A stretch of DNA of 64,000 nucleotides from Eleusine coracana subsp. coracana. Its lineage: Eukaryota > Streptophyta > Magnoliopsida > Poales > Poaceae. The DNA lies in contig CM064424.1 of the NCBI GenBank assembly GCA_032690845.1, positions 47,133,511-47,197,510 on the forward strand, read 5' to 3'. Numbering within the stretch: position 1 is the first letter of the stretch; each line of letters begins with the position of its first letter. Positions 1-11,528 of the stretch are shown piece by piece. A model generated the notes under the pieces. It worked only from the letters and a program-made list of their open reading frames with translations, did no database searches and was not told where the DNA came from. A program made the translations under genes and the position numbers.

Positions 1-599
1 AGAGTATACAGAGGTACAGAAACTCCGTTATGCAATCAGATTCCAAGTCCCTTACTTCGAGTGCATATCAGCATCTTCAAAAGCTCCCCAAAAATTATCT
101 CTAAAAACCATACCTCTTCTAGTTGTTGTGAGTATTGCTATTGTGGCTAAGTTTATAATTTGATGAGTGTGATTCTGCTGTTGTAAGCCTCTAGAGGTTT
201 TAGAGAAAACTTCATTGTACCTATTATTGATTATAGTGAAAGTTGGAGTAGACTGTTGGTCCCGTGGTTTTTACTTCTCACACCGAGGAAATTTTCCACA
301 TATATCGTTGTGTCATTATGCATTGTGTTAACTTATTCCGCTAAAGGGCTGTTGGTTGATGTTTTCCTCATTGTTCAGTACAAGATGACGGATTATTGGT
401 GTTGATTATTGCCGGTTTTTCTAACACGGCATTTGTTCTGATCCTATGTAGCAAACTGTTGAGTTGTATATTAGTGTATCACGAGTAGTGCCCGATCTTG
501 TTGATTTTATTTCCCATCAGAATTGGTTTAATCTTCTATTTAGTTCATCAACTGATATTCAATAATCTGGACCTCTATTGCTTTTGTTTACTGTAATTT
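1..599 (+). repeat. Retroelement-like debris (possible copia LTR 3' part)
   Basis: No coding sequence is visible. The stretch at about 240-350 has a GTGGTTTTTACTTCTC / GGAAATTTTCCACA / cattgtgttaacttattcc arrangement. This resembles the U5 part and start of the internal region of grass copia LTRs. No LTR partner, primer-binding site or target duplication is visible, so the class is a weak inference. The rest is AT-rich non-coding DNA. Confidence 0.3.
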
Positions 600-1060
600 C
601 GGACATTATGCAGAGGACAAGGCGCTGGAAGCAGGGATTCCCTCGGCCGACGTGACAGGGAAGATTTGGAGCGAAGTGAAACACGTGAGTTCCAGCGGAG
701 GCCAAGGCGAGCGTCGGCCAATGCAGGAGGGAAAATTTGGAGCGAAGGGAAAATCAAGGGTGCAAGCAAGGAGAAGCAGGGACGGCACCACGCGACAGTG
801 AAGATTTCACGCCTCGACGAGTCTCGCTTGGGAGGCTACGGCAGCGCTCGCCTCGACATGTCGCGAGGAGGATCGCTGGACAGGTCTTGCCGACGTGGCC
901 CAATTTAAATTCGGATTGAATCATTTTAGAGAAATTATTGGAGGAGAGAAAATATTTTTTGATCCCAATAGTTTTTGAACTGCTCTCAAAAACTATTTTT
1001 TAGAATTATTTTTAGAAAAACTCTAAAAAATGCTCTAAGTTATACTCGCACCATGAGGAC
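600..1060. other. GC-rich island followed by MITE-like AT-rich tail; no gene
   Basis: Positions 600-905 are GC-rich and contain an imperfect internal repeat: gggaagatttggagcgaag near 658 recurs as gggaaaatttggagcgaag near 730. The following 110 bases are AT-rich and end in aaaaaatgctct, the complement of the AGAGCAT ends seen in some plant MITEs. Short open frames here have no recognisable domain. It may be a gene fragment carried by a transposon, but no matching left end was found. Confidence 0.25.
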
Positions 1061-1109
1061 TTATGACTCCCAGCTATGTGATAAGTGTCTTTTTTTTTTC
1101 CCCGGGTCT

Positions 1110-1623
1110 AGCGCTGACAGCGTCACCCCTTCCTATCCGGTATCGACCAGATTCGGAAGCCGCCTCAACTGCTGCGCCGCCGGCAAACTGCCCAGAGGTC
1201 GAACTGAGAGTCCGCCTTTTTCTCTTCCTAGGTGAGGTTTCTATCCAGTCTCAACTTCTTTGAATTCTAGGATAGACAGATTGAAAAAAAAATGGAAGTA
1301 AAGAAATGCTGGAGAGGAGGTTTCTTGAGTTAATTTGATCAGAACTGGTAATTTCCTTCCTAAGTCCTGAGAAATTGTTAGATGCCATGCTTGTCGCCTG
1401 AGCAACATGTTCTCATAAACTAGGTGCAACTCTAGGCTTTTTCTTGCCAGATGCGTTGTTCCAGTTAGTACTAGATATTTAGTTCCAATAACTGGTTTCG
1501 AATTTCCGACGGAAGACTTGTTAACTGATAATTGAATTGAAAATTCTGATATGCAGTGTATAACAGGAAAGCAATTTTCGGATTTACTTTTATAAACATA
1601 GGAGCCGTCATCGTATATTCCAG
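1110..1623 (+). other. Putative 5' UTR exon and leader intron of the NLR gene
   Basis: A GC-rich stretch at about 1110-1231 ends in CCTAG|GTGAGG, a good plant splice donor at 1232. A matching acceptor, tatattccAG, ends at 1623. This lies 77 bases upstream of the NLR start codon. Removing 1232-1623 would give a spliced 5' UTR. Leader introns are common in plant genes, but nothing in the sequence proves use of this one. Confidence 0.4.
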
Positions 1624-1700
1624 ATCAGCTACCTTCTTTATGCCATTTCGATCCCCAAAGACAAAAGCTGCGTAGACACAGAACTAGCGAGTGAGCAACA

Positions 1701-4700
1701 ATGGAAGGAATTTTAGTGAGCGTGTCCACGGGGGCAATGACTTCCCTCCTGAGGAAGCTAGCCACAATGATGAGTGATGAATACAAGCAACTTAAAGATG
1801 TACGTAATAACATCAAGTTCCTCAATGACGAGCTCGAGGCTATGCATGCATTCCTTCTGGAGATGGCAGATGTGGAGGAACCTGCCGAGCTAGACAAGTT
1901 ACGAGTGAGGGCGGTTCGTGAGCTATCTTATGATATTGAAGATAACATCGACAAGTTTATGGTACTTGTCAATGGCGAGCCTTGTTCTAAGAAACGTGGC
2001 TTGAAGAAGCTTATTGATAAAAGTAAGAACTTCATAAATGAGCTCAAGGCTCACTATCAGATTGCCAAGGAACTCAAAGACATCAAGAATCAGGTCATAG
2101 GCGTCAGTGAGAGATATGCAAGGTACAAGATTCAGGAATACTCGTCTATGCGAAGAAATATTTTAATTGACCCACGAGTTATTGCAGTCTTTAAAGATAC
2201 ATCAGAGCTTGTTGGTATAGATGGCCCAAGAGATGAGCTTGTGAATTGGCTAAATGTGCAAGGTGAAACATCAAGTCAGCTAAAAGTTGTTTCGATTGTT
2301 GGATTTGGAGGATTAGGCAAGACAACTCTCGCGAAACAAGTCTATGAGATGCTTCGAGCAAGCTTCGACTGCTACGCTTTCCTATCAATTTCACGGGACC
2401 CTGGCATTACAAAGATATTGAACTCTGTACTTTCTCAAATCCGCAACAAAGAGATCTCTAACATTGGATCGGGAGATCAACAAGTCACCATTGGAAAGAT
2501 CAGAGAATTTCTCAGAGATAAAAGGTACGATCAACAGCTATTTTTCTTGATAGGTGATACTAAATGACGCAATGGTAAATAATGACCAGTAGTTAACTTA
2601 GGTCACAAAAATAGTTGTTTGGACATTGAAACAGTCTTCAAAATACAACTTTGATTACTATTTTGTGCTATAAAATATAGTGAAAAATATTTTTATGAAA
2701 TCACATTTCGACATGAATATACCCATGTAATTTTCACATTTTTCAACTTAACATATAAAAGTTTATTTTCAAAGTCAAAATTTAAAATATTTAACTCATC
2801 AAGACATCATCAAAATGAATTGTATTTTAATATGAAAGGAGTATAAGACATCCCTTTTATCATTATTGAAACACCAAATATTGTTTGTTTTTTGGGAAGG
2901 TAAATGAAGTATCACCATCATACAGTTACGGAACAACTCAAAATATTGTTTTCTTCATATTCTATATATGCATGATCCTGTGGTTAGGACCAAATCACCA
3001 AAATGACCATTAAGTCTTGATATCAAATATTAATAGGAAACAAACACAGTTTTAAAAAAACATAGGAAATAGTAAATAATACTATCATGGAAAGTCTGCA
3101 TCTTACTTGTATGATCCAAAAACACTAGCGATAAAACCACCTTTTGATTCCTGTGTCGTCATGTTTAATGTTTTGTACTCCCTCCGTCCAGTTCATCAGA
3201 CAAATTAAGGCCTTGTTTAGATTCACCATTATTTCTTAAAAACTGGTTTTTATTTGAAGTTTCTAGAAACTGGTTTCTAAATAAAAACTAAAAACTGGAT
3301 GGGAATGTTTGGATCCTGGTTTTTATAATCTATAAACTAGCTTTTGGTTAGTTAATGCATTGAAATGAGACAAAAACAGACATTAACTAGGTTAAACCAA
3401 ATTATGGGTTTCTTAGAAACTCATAATCTAGTTTATAGGAACTGACATAAAAACTAACCTGTTTGGAGGTCTAAAAACCAGTTCCATACAGGGCCTAACT
3501 AGGAAGTAGAAAGAACCTGCAACCTCTATTTAGTGATGTTAAATCCTCAGTGCTAGCCTCCAGCTCGTTTGTCCCACACATTGCTGCTCCATGTTGAGCT
3601 TGTTGCCTGGTGGTTGTTACCTATGGACTTTTGTGCCTGGCAGTTGCTCTTCATTGAACTGGCCGTTGTACTTCATCGATCCTCATGACTACTCGTCATT
3701 CTCCAACAATCCTCACACCTGGCTCGTTTGAGGAGGTTTGCGACCTCGTCGGCCTTATTCGTCCCCCGGGAGGCAAGCCCGGGAGGGATCCAGGGGGGGG
3801 GGGGGGGGGGTTCCCTGCCTCACTCGTCCCCCGGCCCTTGGGTGAGCGCTCCCTTGCTGCCCTTTGGAAGTCGACCTCGACTATAGCCTAGGGAAAATTT
3901 AGATATATGCTAGAATTAGTTGGAACATACAAAAAATCGAAAACTAAGTTCGTGAAAAATCAGAAAATGCTCGAAACAACCATAAGAAATAAAGGAAATT
4001 TGGCATGATCAATGCCATGCCCTAGCATTACACACAATCCAACATTTCTACAACAGCTAAATCATGCAATCGGACCATATTAATTAGTACTATATTGCCA
4101 TCTCATCTGCAGCAACTCGAAAGGCCATACATCAATTGTACTTGAATTACGTTGATGTTAAACATTATGGATAAACTAGAGACACAGACTAAATCACACT
4201 ATAATAATTAACCGAACCATGTCTGCACTAGCTCCAAAGGTCAAACAACAATTATATTTGTATTACACATCACTTCTACATTTGCAAAGTGAACTGGAGA
4301 TGGGTTGGTTAACCAGAAATAAAGCAGCAACGCAAAAAAAAAAAGTTGATCAGGTTGATAACAAAGCAGTAAGTATGTACAAAGCCAGGTGGCACAATGA
4401 AATCGTCCAAGTGGTACTTGTTATGAATAGCACTTGTATTCAAACATGAAGTCACTAGGCCGGATATATACACGTATAGATGTGAGTAAACATGCACAAA
4501 ATCTCTTATACGATGGGGAAACTATAGGAGTACATATACACCTAACACCCTTTTCAAACTCAGGATGGATAAAAAATAATGACATGGACAAGATAGAACT
4601 TGTGTCTGACTCTGGTCTGTACCTTGGTAAATAAATCAACCAATTAAATCTCTGAAGGCACATACTAAGGAGCAACAATATCACCCACACCAACATGTTT

Positions 4701-7700
4701 AGTAAGATCATGCTTCATTGGATCACGAGCCATGCTGATAGTATCTGTATTGTTAGGGTGTCGGTATAGAAACACACCAACATGTTTAGTAAGATCATGC
4801 TTCATTTGATCACGAGCCATGCTGATAGTATCTGTATTGTTAAGGTGTCGGTATAGAAATAGAAACATCAAAATCCTCAAGCAACCACTATAACCAAGTA
4901 ACCTCTGTCGTCACAAGAGCCATAGCATGCAACTGAGCCTCTGCACTTTAATAAGAAATTGTTGACTACTTCTTAAATTTCCAAGCAATGAGAGAACTAC
5001 AAAGAAAAACACAAAAGGCATAAAGAGATCGATGATCAGAGGGGTCACTAGCCCAGGTAGCGTCACAATGTCTAGATCTATAAAGAGCTAGAGCGGGAAA
5101 AAATAGACGATGAGATATAGTCCCACAAAGATAACATATGATACAAAGCAATTGAGTATTGTGGGGTTGTGTGGGAGCTGAAACAAATTGACTCAGGATT
5201 GCCATGAATGTGAGATATGTAGATGAATGACACCAAGATAAACAAGACTGCCCCATAATATGAGATAGCAAGTAGGGTTGATGAGAGGCTCATCATTAGT
5301 TGGTTGGAGGTGAACATTGATCTCCATGGGAGTCTCAAATGTGTGATGATCAGTGAGAGAAGCACGATCAAGAAGGTACTGGATGTAGTTCTCTTGGAAC
5401 AAATAGAATACCTCAGGTGTAGAGGAAATCTTAATCCCAAGAAAATAACAAAGAGAACCAAGATCAGACATCAAAAACTGCTCCCTAAGGCTATATACTC
5501 AGAATGATCTCCTGTAATGAGCATATCATGATTGTTGTCTAAAAAACCTGTAGCGGTAACCACATAAGCAAAGCGTTGAAACCAAGCACAAGGAGCCTAC
5601 TTAAGACCATCAAGTGAGGAGCAAAGACGACAACCATACCTTCAAGAACAACGTGCCTAGGTGGTGAATGCATATACACCCCCTCATGCAACCCACCATT
5701 GAGAAAAGCATTCTAGACATCAAGCTGAGAGATCGACCACTCACGGATAGAGGCCACAACAAGAAGAGTTTGAACAGTAGTCATGTGAGCAATAGGCACA
5801 AAGGTCTCACTATAATCCTGGGCATGCTCCTTTTGAAACCACGTGCCACAAGACGAGCCTTATAGCACTCAAGAGAACTATCAGAGCGACTCTTAACCTT
5901 ATATACCCACTTACATATAATAGGACAAACATGTAAGGGACGAGGTATAAGATCCCACATGTCACTACGCTCAAGAGAAGAAATCTCCTCAGCCATCATG
6001 TGTTTTGATTCATGATGAAGAATAGCATTACATTAAGAAGTTGGCATAGAAAGAATGGTCAACAACGACGATGCTGCTTAGGTGAAGAATCATCAGAAGA
6101 ATTCCTAGAGGAAGAGGGCTCAAGAGAAGAAGCTGACTCAACAGGAAAAGATGGCATCACTAGAGAAGACGACGTGTCAAGATAGGATGGTGCATCAGAA
6201 GAAAGATGGCTCATCAAAAGAAAGTGGCACATTAGAGGAAGATGACACATTATAGTAAGACATAGAGCTGCTGCGAGAACGTCTCCCTTGTGAACTCACT
6301 GAATTTCCCATCAAGTATCTTGGCCTGCCCCTATCTATGAAGAAGCTCACAAAGGCCCAGCTGCAGCCGCTCATTGATCATTTGGCTGATCTTCTGCCGG
6401 ATGAAAGGCTGGTTTGATGACATGAGCGGGGCAGAAAACACTGGTTCAATTTGTAATAACAGCAATGATAATCTATCATGCTATGGTGCTCGATCTTCCT
6501 CCATGGGCGCTCAAAGCCATCGACAAAATCAGATGGAGTATCATGTGGCAGAGTTGTAAAGAAGCTCGCGGAGGACACTGTCTGATTGCTTGGCCTAAAG
6601 TGGCAAGACTGAAAGAACTAGGAGGGTTAGGAATCTCTGAACCTCAGGACTATTGGACAAGCTCTCAAAGTGCGTTGTCCATGGTTAAAAAAGGCTGAAC
6701 CAAACAAACCCTAGACTACCCTCCCAATCCAAACAAGCGCTTGTGTTCAAGCTCTACTATCAATGGCGGTGGCCACTAAGATTGGCGATGGGAGGAACAT
6801 TCTATTTTGTCAAGACAGATGGAATTTGGGATAAGGCCTAGAAGACCTTTCTCCCTGATCCCTAAGAGAATAATCAACAGGAAAACTGTGAATGATGCCA
6901 TAAGCGACATGAGGTGGACACAGGACATTCATGGAGTGGCTTCTATTGATGTCGCCCTTGAGTTCCTTAAGCTCTGTGACATCATCCTGGATATTACTCT
7001 ACAGCCAGGAGTGGCTGATGTGCATTTCTGGCACCTCTCAAGTTCTGGACAATACTTGCCTCAAAAAAAGAAGTTCTGGACAATACTCAGCCAGTTCAGA
7101 TTATGCAGCTCAAATCCAGAGGTCCATGCAATTCAGCTCATGGGAGCGTATTTGGAAAACCTGGGCTCCAGTCCAGGGAAATGCCGCTTCTTCATGTGGC
7201 TAGCTGCACACAATTGCTGTTGGACAGCTGATCACTTGGCACGAAGAAATCTTCCACACCCCAAATGTTGCCCCTTGTGTGACCAAGAGGATAAAACCAT
7301 TCACCATCAATTGTTCGGCTGTGTCTTTGCAAGACAATTTTGACACAGCTTGCTGCGCTAAGTTGGCTTTACCACACTCTCACCTCAGCCCAGCGATACA
7401 AACTTTGATGATTGGTGGAGCCGGATCTCAAGCTTGGTGACCGGCGAAGTGCGGACGGGCTTAATTCCTTGATCATTCAGAGCCATGGATGCTCTGGAGA
7501 CACCGCAATAATTGTGTCTTCATTGGAACCTCCTCAAGAATTGCCACCGCCTTGATCTCATCCGGTGATGAAAAGCGCATGTGGAGCATGGCTGGAGCGA
7601 AAGCACTTCCAGCCCTACCCATCAACGGGAGTGTCTTTGGGGGGTAATAAACTAGACTAGGTCGGCTTTCAATTATACACAGGAGCACATGTAAACTGAC

Positions 7701-10700
7701 TATACATGAGGGTGTATGTGTGATGTTAACTAATTCTTTACTTCTATTAATGAAATGATATGCAGCTCTCCTACATATTTGAGAAAAAAAAAACTTTCAG
7801 CAACACAAGCCTTCTAACCCCTTGGATTTGCTATTATATTTGACATAAGTATTGCATTTGCAACTAATTATTCTTTTAATAGGATGTTAAATCTCAGTTG
7901 ATTGTGATGTGCATGTGGTGACTTCGTGAATCTCAAGATCAAAGCAGGTTTCTTCTTTTGAATTCACTCATGCAATAGGATGTGCGTGCGTGTATGTAAG
8001 TGTTTACGTATGTATTGTGTTCAACTTACAAATAGATCACAGCCAATCAGCCATGTGTACCTTGTACCTGCTTCAATCACCACACAAAACCTATGTCATG
8101 ATATTTATAATATTCAGGTCTTTTATATTTTGTACTCGATACTACCAATAACTCAATAGTCATTATTCGCCATTTATCTATACATAGTGGTGCTATTTAG
8201 AAAAGGTTATATGCATATTTCTTCAATAAATTACAATGCATGTATAATTGTTTTGGACTAAACTGTTCAATTTGGGCGTAAGAGTATTTATCTGCAGACA
8301 AACGTCATGATATAATACTTTTTTCTACGCATATAAGGCCTTGTTTTGATCCACAACAGTTTCTTAAAAACTGGTTTTTATTTTCAGTTTCTAGAAACTG
8401 GTTTTTATTTTCAGTTTCTAGAAATTGGTTTCTAAATAAAAACTAGGTGGGAATGTTTGGATCCTGATTTTCATAATCTATAAACTAGCTTTGTGGTAGT
8501 TAATTGAAATGAGACAAAAACTAACATTAGCTGGGTTGAGTCAGATTATAGGTTTCTTAAAACCTCATAATATGGTTTATAGAAATTGGCATAAAAATCG
8601 ACCTATTTAGAGGTCCTCCAGTTTTTAGAAACCAGATTCTTAAAAACTGAAAGGATACAAACAGGGCCTAAATACAAGTTTTTAATGACATAGATGCATG
8701 GTGCTTGTCCACAAAACAAATACCATTTGACTAATTTGCACTTCATAATTTTAGATATTTTATCGTAATCGACGATATATGGGATGTACCAACATGGCGG
8801 ATTCTCGAGTGTGCATTTATCGAGAACAACTATGGAAGTATAATAATGACGACAACACGTATAAATGATGTGGCTTACTCATGCTGCTCTTCTCATGAGA
8901 ATCTTCTCTACCGGATAAAACCTCTTAATGTTGCTGACTCAAAGAAGTTATTTTTCAAGAGAATTTTTGGCTGTGAAGAAAGATGCCCATCTAACCTGAG
9001 AGAGGCTTCTGAAGAAATATTGAAAAGATGTGGTGGCTTACCATTGGCAATTACTGCAGTTTCTAGCTTGTTGGCGACTAGGCAAACAGAAGATCAATGG
9101 GATATGGTGCGAAGGTCTATTTGTTTTTCAGTTGACAAAAATTCTGAAGTCGGTGGAATGAGAAGGATTTTATCTTTGAGCTATTTTGATCTTCCACATT
9201 ATCTGAGAAGTTGCCTGTTGTACTTGACCCTGTTTCTCGAAGACTCTGTTATTAAAAGAGAGAGTTTGGTGCACAGATGGATTGCTGAGGGTTTTATCCA
9301 TGCTGAAGATGGACAAGATTTGGTTGAAGTAGGAGAGACTTGTTTCCATGAGCTTGTCAATAGAAGTTTGATACAACCAGTTGAGATTGGATTTGATGGC
9401 AAGGCACAGGCTTGTCGAGTACACGACATAATATATGATTTTCTAACGCACAAGTCGAGGGAGGATAACTTTTGCCATTTTTTGAGCAACCACTCAAATC
9501 ACACACACTTGCCGGTTGGCAAAGTTCGTTGGCTCTCTATAATGGCGAATAATGAAGGTGATGTGAACATGCCACCAAAACTAAATGTTTCTCATATTAG
9601 AACTATTGGTGTTATCAGGGCTAAGAAATTGCCTTCCCTTTTGGACTTCAGTGCTCTGCGAGTATTGAGCCTATCAGGCTGTTATGAATTGGGAAATCGT
9701 GATGTTGTTAACATTGGAAGCCTTTTTCAGTTGAGGCACTTGGACATCTCTGGTACAGGAATATCCGAGCTTCCGAATGAGATAGGTGGCTTGCGATACC
9801 TAGGACTACTGAATACAACCTCATCATGTCTTTACAAGTTGCCTGAAACTTGTACACATCTAAAACGGTTAGCACGTCTATTTGCTTTTTTTGGCACTAA
9901 ATTGCCAGATGAGATTGGAAAAATGAAGAGCTTGCAAGAAATTGAATGGATTAACGTCTTCCAGTACTCGCTGAACTTTTTACAAGAGCTTGGTGGACTA
10001 ACAGATCTGAGGAAGCTGAGCATTATTTGGAGAACTGCTGATATAAATGGTGACAAGGCCACTTATAAGGATGAACTAGTGGCGTCTCTTTGTAAACTTA
10101 ATGCATGCAGCCTTCATACCCTGCGTTTTCATTTTTACTTGGGAGAAGATGATGACGTCGCTAGCGATCCATTCTGCCCAGCACTCAATAGCATCCGACA
10201 GATTTTTCTTCACACTGCATCTAGCTACAGGATTAGCACATGGCTGGTCTCACTTGTCAACCTTGAATACTTGGATATTACTGTCAAGGATATAGAGAGG
10301 CGAGATCTCGAGTTGATTGGAAGCATACTGAATCTGCTTGAGTTCAGAATGACATTAACTGGAACGAGACACAATGAGCCTATTATCATCCGCACAGGAT
10401 TTCAACGGTTGCAGAAGTTCAGGTTCGACTCTTCCGCACCGGGTAAGGGTTTCCTGGTTGAAGCGGGGGCTATGCCATCACTAAATAGTCTTGAGTTACA
10501 CATCCAGTTAGCTCCATTTGAATTATCTGATGCTTTCGGGCAGACGTTCGAATTGGCTACCGGTGATTTTGAGTTTGGAATCCATCACCTATCTTGCCTT
10601 GCTAGCTTTAGTCTTGTAATAAACTGTGATAACATCTGGCCTGCATATGTAGAGGCTGTTGTCGGTGCCTTCAAAAGCATGGTCGAGACACATCCCAATA

Positions 10701-10813
10701 ATCCGACTATGGAGATCACAAGTATCTTCCATGACCAAGATGACGAAACAGCTACAAATAACAGGATATTTCAAGTCAAAGTCCCGAATCTACTACATGC
10801 TAATTTCAGGTAG
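1701..10813 (+). CDS. CC-NB-ARC-LRR (NLR) disease-resistance receptor, two coding exons
   Basis: Predicted intracellular immune receptor. NLRs of this class bind ADP/ATP through the NB-ARC and are activated by pathogen effectors. The exons are 1701-2524 and 8755-10813, joined in phase 2 (AG|A, Arg275), giving 960 residues with no internal stop. The Rx-type coiled coil (about 1-100) has an EDVID-like YDIEDNID at 77-84. The P-loop GFGGLGKTT is at 201-209. Exon 2 opens at Y276 and kinase-2 FIVIDDIWD (277-285). RNBS-B is near 302-309 and GLPLA is at 369-373. RNBS-D reads CLLYLTLFLED, and the MHD motif is VHD (497-499). A degenerate LRR region runs from about 530 to 960. The start is the first ATG of the domain frame and gives a standard N-terminus (MEGILVSVSTGAM). 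No integrated decoy domain is seen. Splicing is inferred from motif continuity; expression and specificity are unknown. Confidence 0.9.
3209..3495. mobile_element. Tourist-like MITE (PIF/Harbinger type), copy 1
   Basis: The element begins GGCCTTGTTTAGATTC and ends in ATACAGGGCC, with a TAA target duplication at 3206-3208 and 3496-3498. It is 287 bp and non-coding. It is clearly related to the copy at 8337-8668 (shared tttcttaaaaactggttttt, gggaatgtttggatcctg and aatctataaactagctttg). Just upstream (3178-3190) is an isolated Stowaway-like ctccctccgtcc end with no partner found. Confidence 0.75.
3499..4549. other. Unassigned intronic sequence with an 18-base G tract
   Basis: No gene or defined element is recognised. 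It includes a GC-rich patch at 3685-3890 with a pure run of 18 G at 3793-3810, flanked by repeated cccggg-type sequence. The rest is AT-rich. The 68-codon open frame over the patch has no domain and looks incidental. Confidence 0.4.
4550..6270 (-). pseudogene. Decayed Ty1/copia pol remnant (reverse transcriptase to RNase H)
   Basis: Read on the minus strand, domain order is a Ser-rich integrase-RT linker (about 6250-6059), the RT N-terminus WDLIPRPLHVC...KWVYKVKSR...ARLVARGF (5999-5800), then RT/connection DLGSLCYFLGIKISS (about 5465). This is followed by SQFVSAPTQP and CDATWASDPSDHRSL (about 5230-5040) and the RNase H tail ISMARD.MKHDLTKHVGV (4880-4690). Frames change several times and stops are present, so it cannot encode an enzyme. 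No LTRs were identified. It lies antisense inside the NLR intron and abuts the LINE at 6278, which probably truncated it. Confidence 0.85.
4687..4860 (-). repeat. 87-bp tandem duplication within copia RNase H
   Basis: Two head-to-tail copies of 87 bp (4687-4773 and 4774-4860) differ at only a few bases. Each begins acaccaacatgtttagtaag and carries the minus-strand segment translating as ISMARD.MKHDLTKHVGV. The translation stays open across both copies, so the conserved RNase H motif occurs twice. The copies are much closer to each other than expected for such a decayed element. Confidence 0.9.
6278..7790 (+). mobile_element. 5'-truncated L1-type LINE, same family as the 15.6-22.3 kb element
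   Basis: The sequence matches the 3' part of ORF2 and 3' UTR of the full-length LINE (about 20770-22289). It starts in the RT palm (FPIKYLGLPLSMKK) and runs through ALDLPPWALKAIDKI and GGHCLIAWPKV to a zf-RVT domain (MWLAAHNCCWTADHLARRN, CPLCDQEDKTIHH). The tail shares ctattaatgaaatgat with the full-length copy and ends in a short A run at 7783-7793. Small indels and stops break the frame. It keeps CAG at 6358-6360 and TGG at 7162-7164, where the full-length copy has stops. No target duplication was found; 5' truncation is typical of LINE insertion. Confidence 0.85.
7791..8333. other. AT-rich intronic sequence, nothing recognised
   Basis: Between the LINE tail and the second Tourist element there is AT-rich non-coding sequence with a short alternating purine-pyrimidine stretch near 7980-8010 (gtgcgtgcgtgtatgtaag). 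No open frame, MITE end or RNA gene is supported. Confidence 0.5.
8337..8668. mobile_element. Tourist-like MITE, copy 2
   Basis: The element begins GGCCTTGTTTTGATCC and ends in ACAAACAGGGCC, with TAA at 8334-8336 and 8669-8671. It is 332 bp and of the same family as 3209-3495, but carries an extra tandem copy of ctggtttttattttcagttt. It ends 86 bases before the NLR exon 2 acceptor. Confidence 0.8.
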
Positions 10814-11528
10814 AAGTCAAATCTCGACTTCAATACCCTGCATATTATTATATCATTCTTGGATCACATCAACATCATATTCGTTCATTGCAATGTTTAA
10901 GCAGGAAAATCAAAATTAAAGTGCCACATTCGACGTGTTCTCTGAATGTGCTCCCTTAGATCCTGACATGCTGATGGATCGTCGTTATCTACTATACATG
11001 TCCTTCCATCACGTCCAGCGTAGCAATTATTCTTCATCAGATGTGCTTTATATATGCTGGCACATACTCATTGCATTATCACGCGTACTCGCAAGGGTAG
11101 AGTTGTTGATATCCATATTATTTGTAAATTGCTGTCATGGTTGCCCTCAAAAAACAGAAAAAGGTTTGAGTTGCATGGACACTATAATCATACAGCAACA
11201 GTTGTAAAAACATGAATAACTTGTACCATATTTACACAGGTTCATAAGTTGCTACTATCCTTCTTCTTATATAGTCAGGACTCTGCAGTCGGAGGGTTCT
11301 CTGTTTCCATCCTGGATTCGATTTCTATATTATTCGTAGGTTCATTATTGCTTAAGATCACACTCTACCTTCATATGTGAAACACTAAATCTAGGATTGC
11401 TTGTTTATAGTAAAAAAGTATCACGAAACCCCACTAAGATGAATCCACATTTTTTTAATCTCCGCAATAATGCTTCGGAGTAGCTAGCTAATCTGTGATG
11501 TCACATCCCTAATGGACAGGAAAGTACA
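10814..11528 (+). other. NLR 3' flank; no further gene
   Basis: This is downstream of the NLR stop codon and should contain its 3' UTR. No decisive poly(A) signal or extra coding exon can be assigned. Short open frames at 10935-11207 have no domain and no splice-compatible continuity with the LRR. Confidence 0.4.

Larger units (their letters stand above)
2525..8754 (+). other. 6.23-kb NLR intron inside the NB-ARC, filled with mobile elements
   Basis: The donor is AAAAG|GTACGA (GT at 2525-2526) and the acceptor is ataatttttAG (AG at 8753-8754). The intron falls between RNBS-A and kinase-2, a position known in many grass CNLs. It holds two Tourist MITEs (3209-3495 and 8337-8668), a decayed copia pol gene on the opposite strand (4550-6270), a 5'-truncated LINE (6278-7790) and an 18-base G tract. 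The first 650 bases are AT-rich with no recognised element. Reading on from exon 1 without splicing meets a stop at 2565-2567. Confidence 0.85.

Noticed and set aside
2525..2567. Premature termination of the NLR at 2565-2567
   Set aside because: The open frame of exon 1 ends there only if the intron is not removed. A good donor at 2525 joins in phase to kinase-2 at 8755 and gives a continuous NB-ARC, so this is intron read-through, not a truncated gene.
4687..4860. CRISPR-like or satellite array
   Set aside because: There are only two units, adjacent without spacers, and they encode a copia RNase H segment. This is a simple tandem duplication in eukaryotic DNA.
6807..7343. A 178-codon frame resembling an independent zinc-binding protein
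   Set aside because: It is the zf-RVT part of the 5'-truncated LINE at 6278-7790, colinear with the full-length copy, and it has no promoter or start context of its own.
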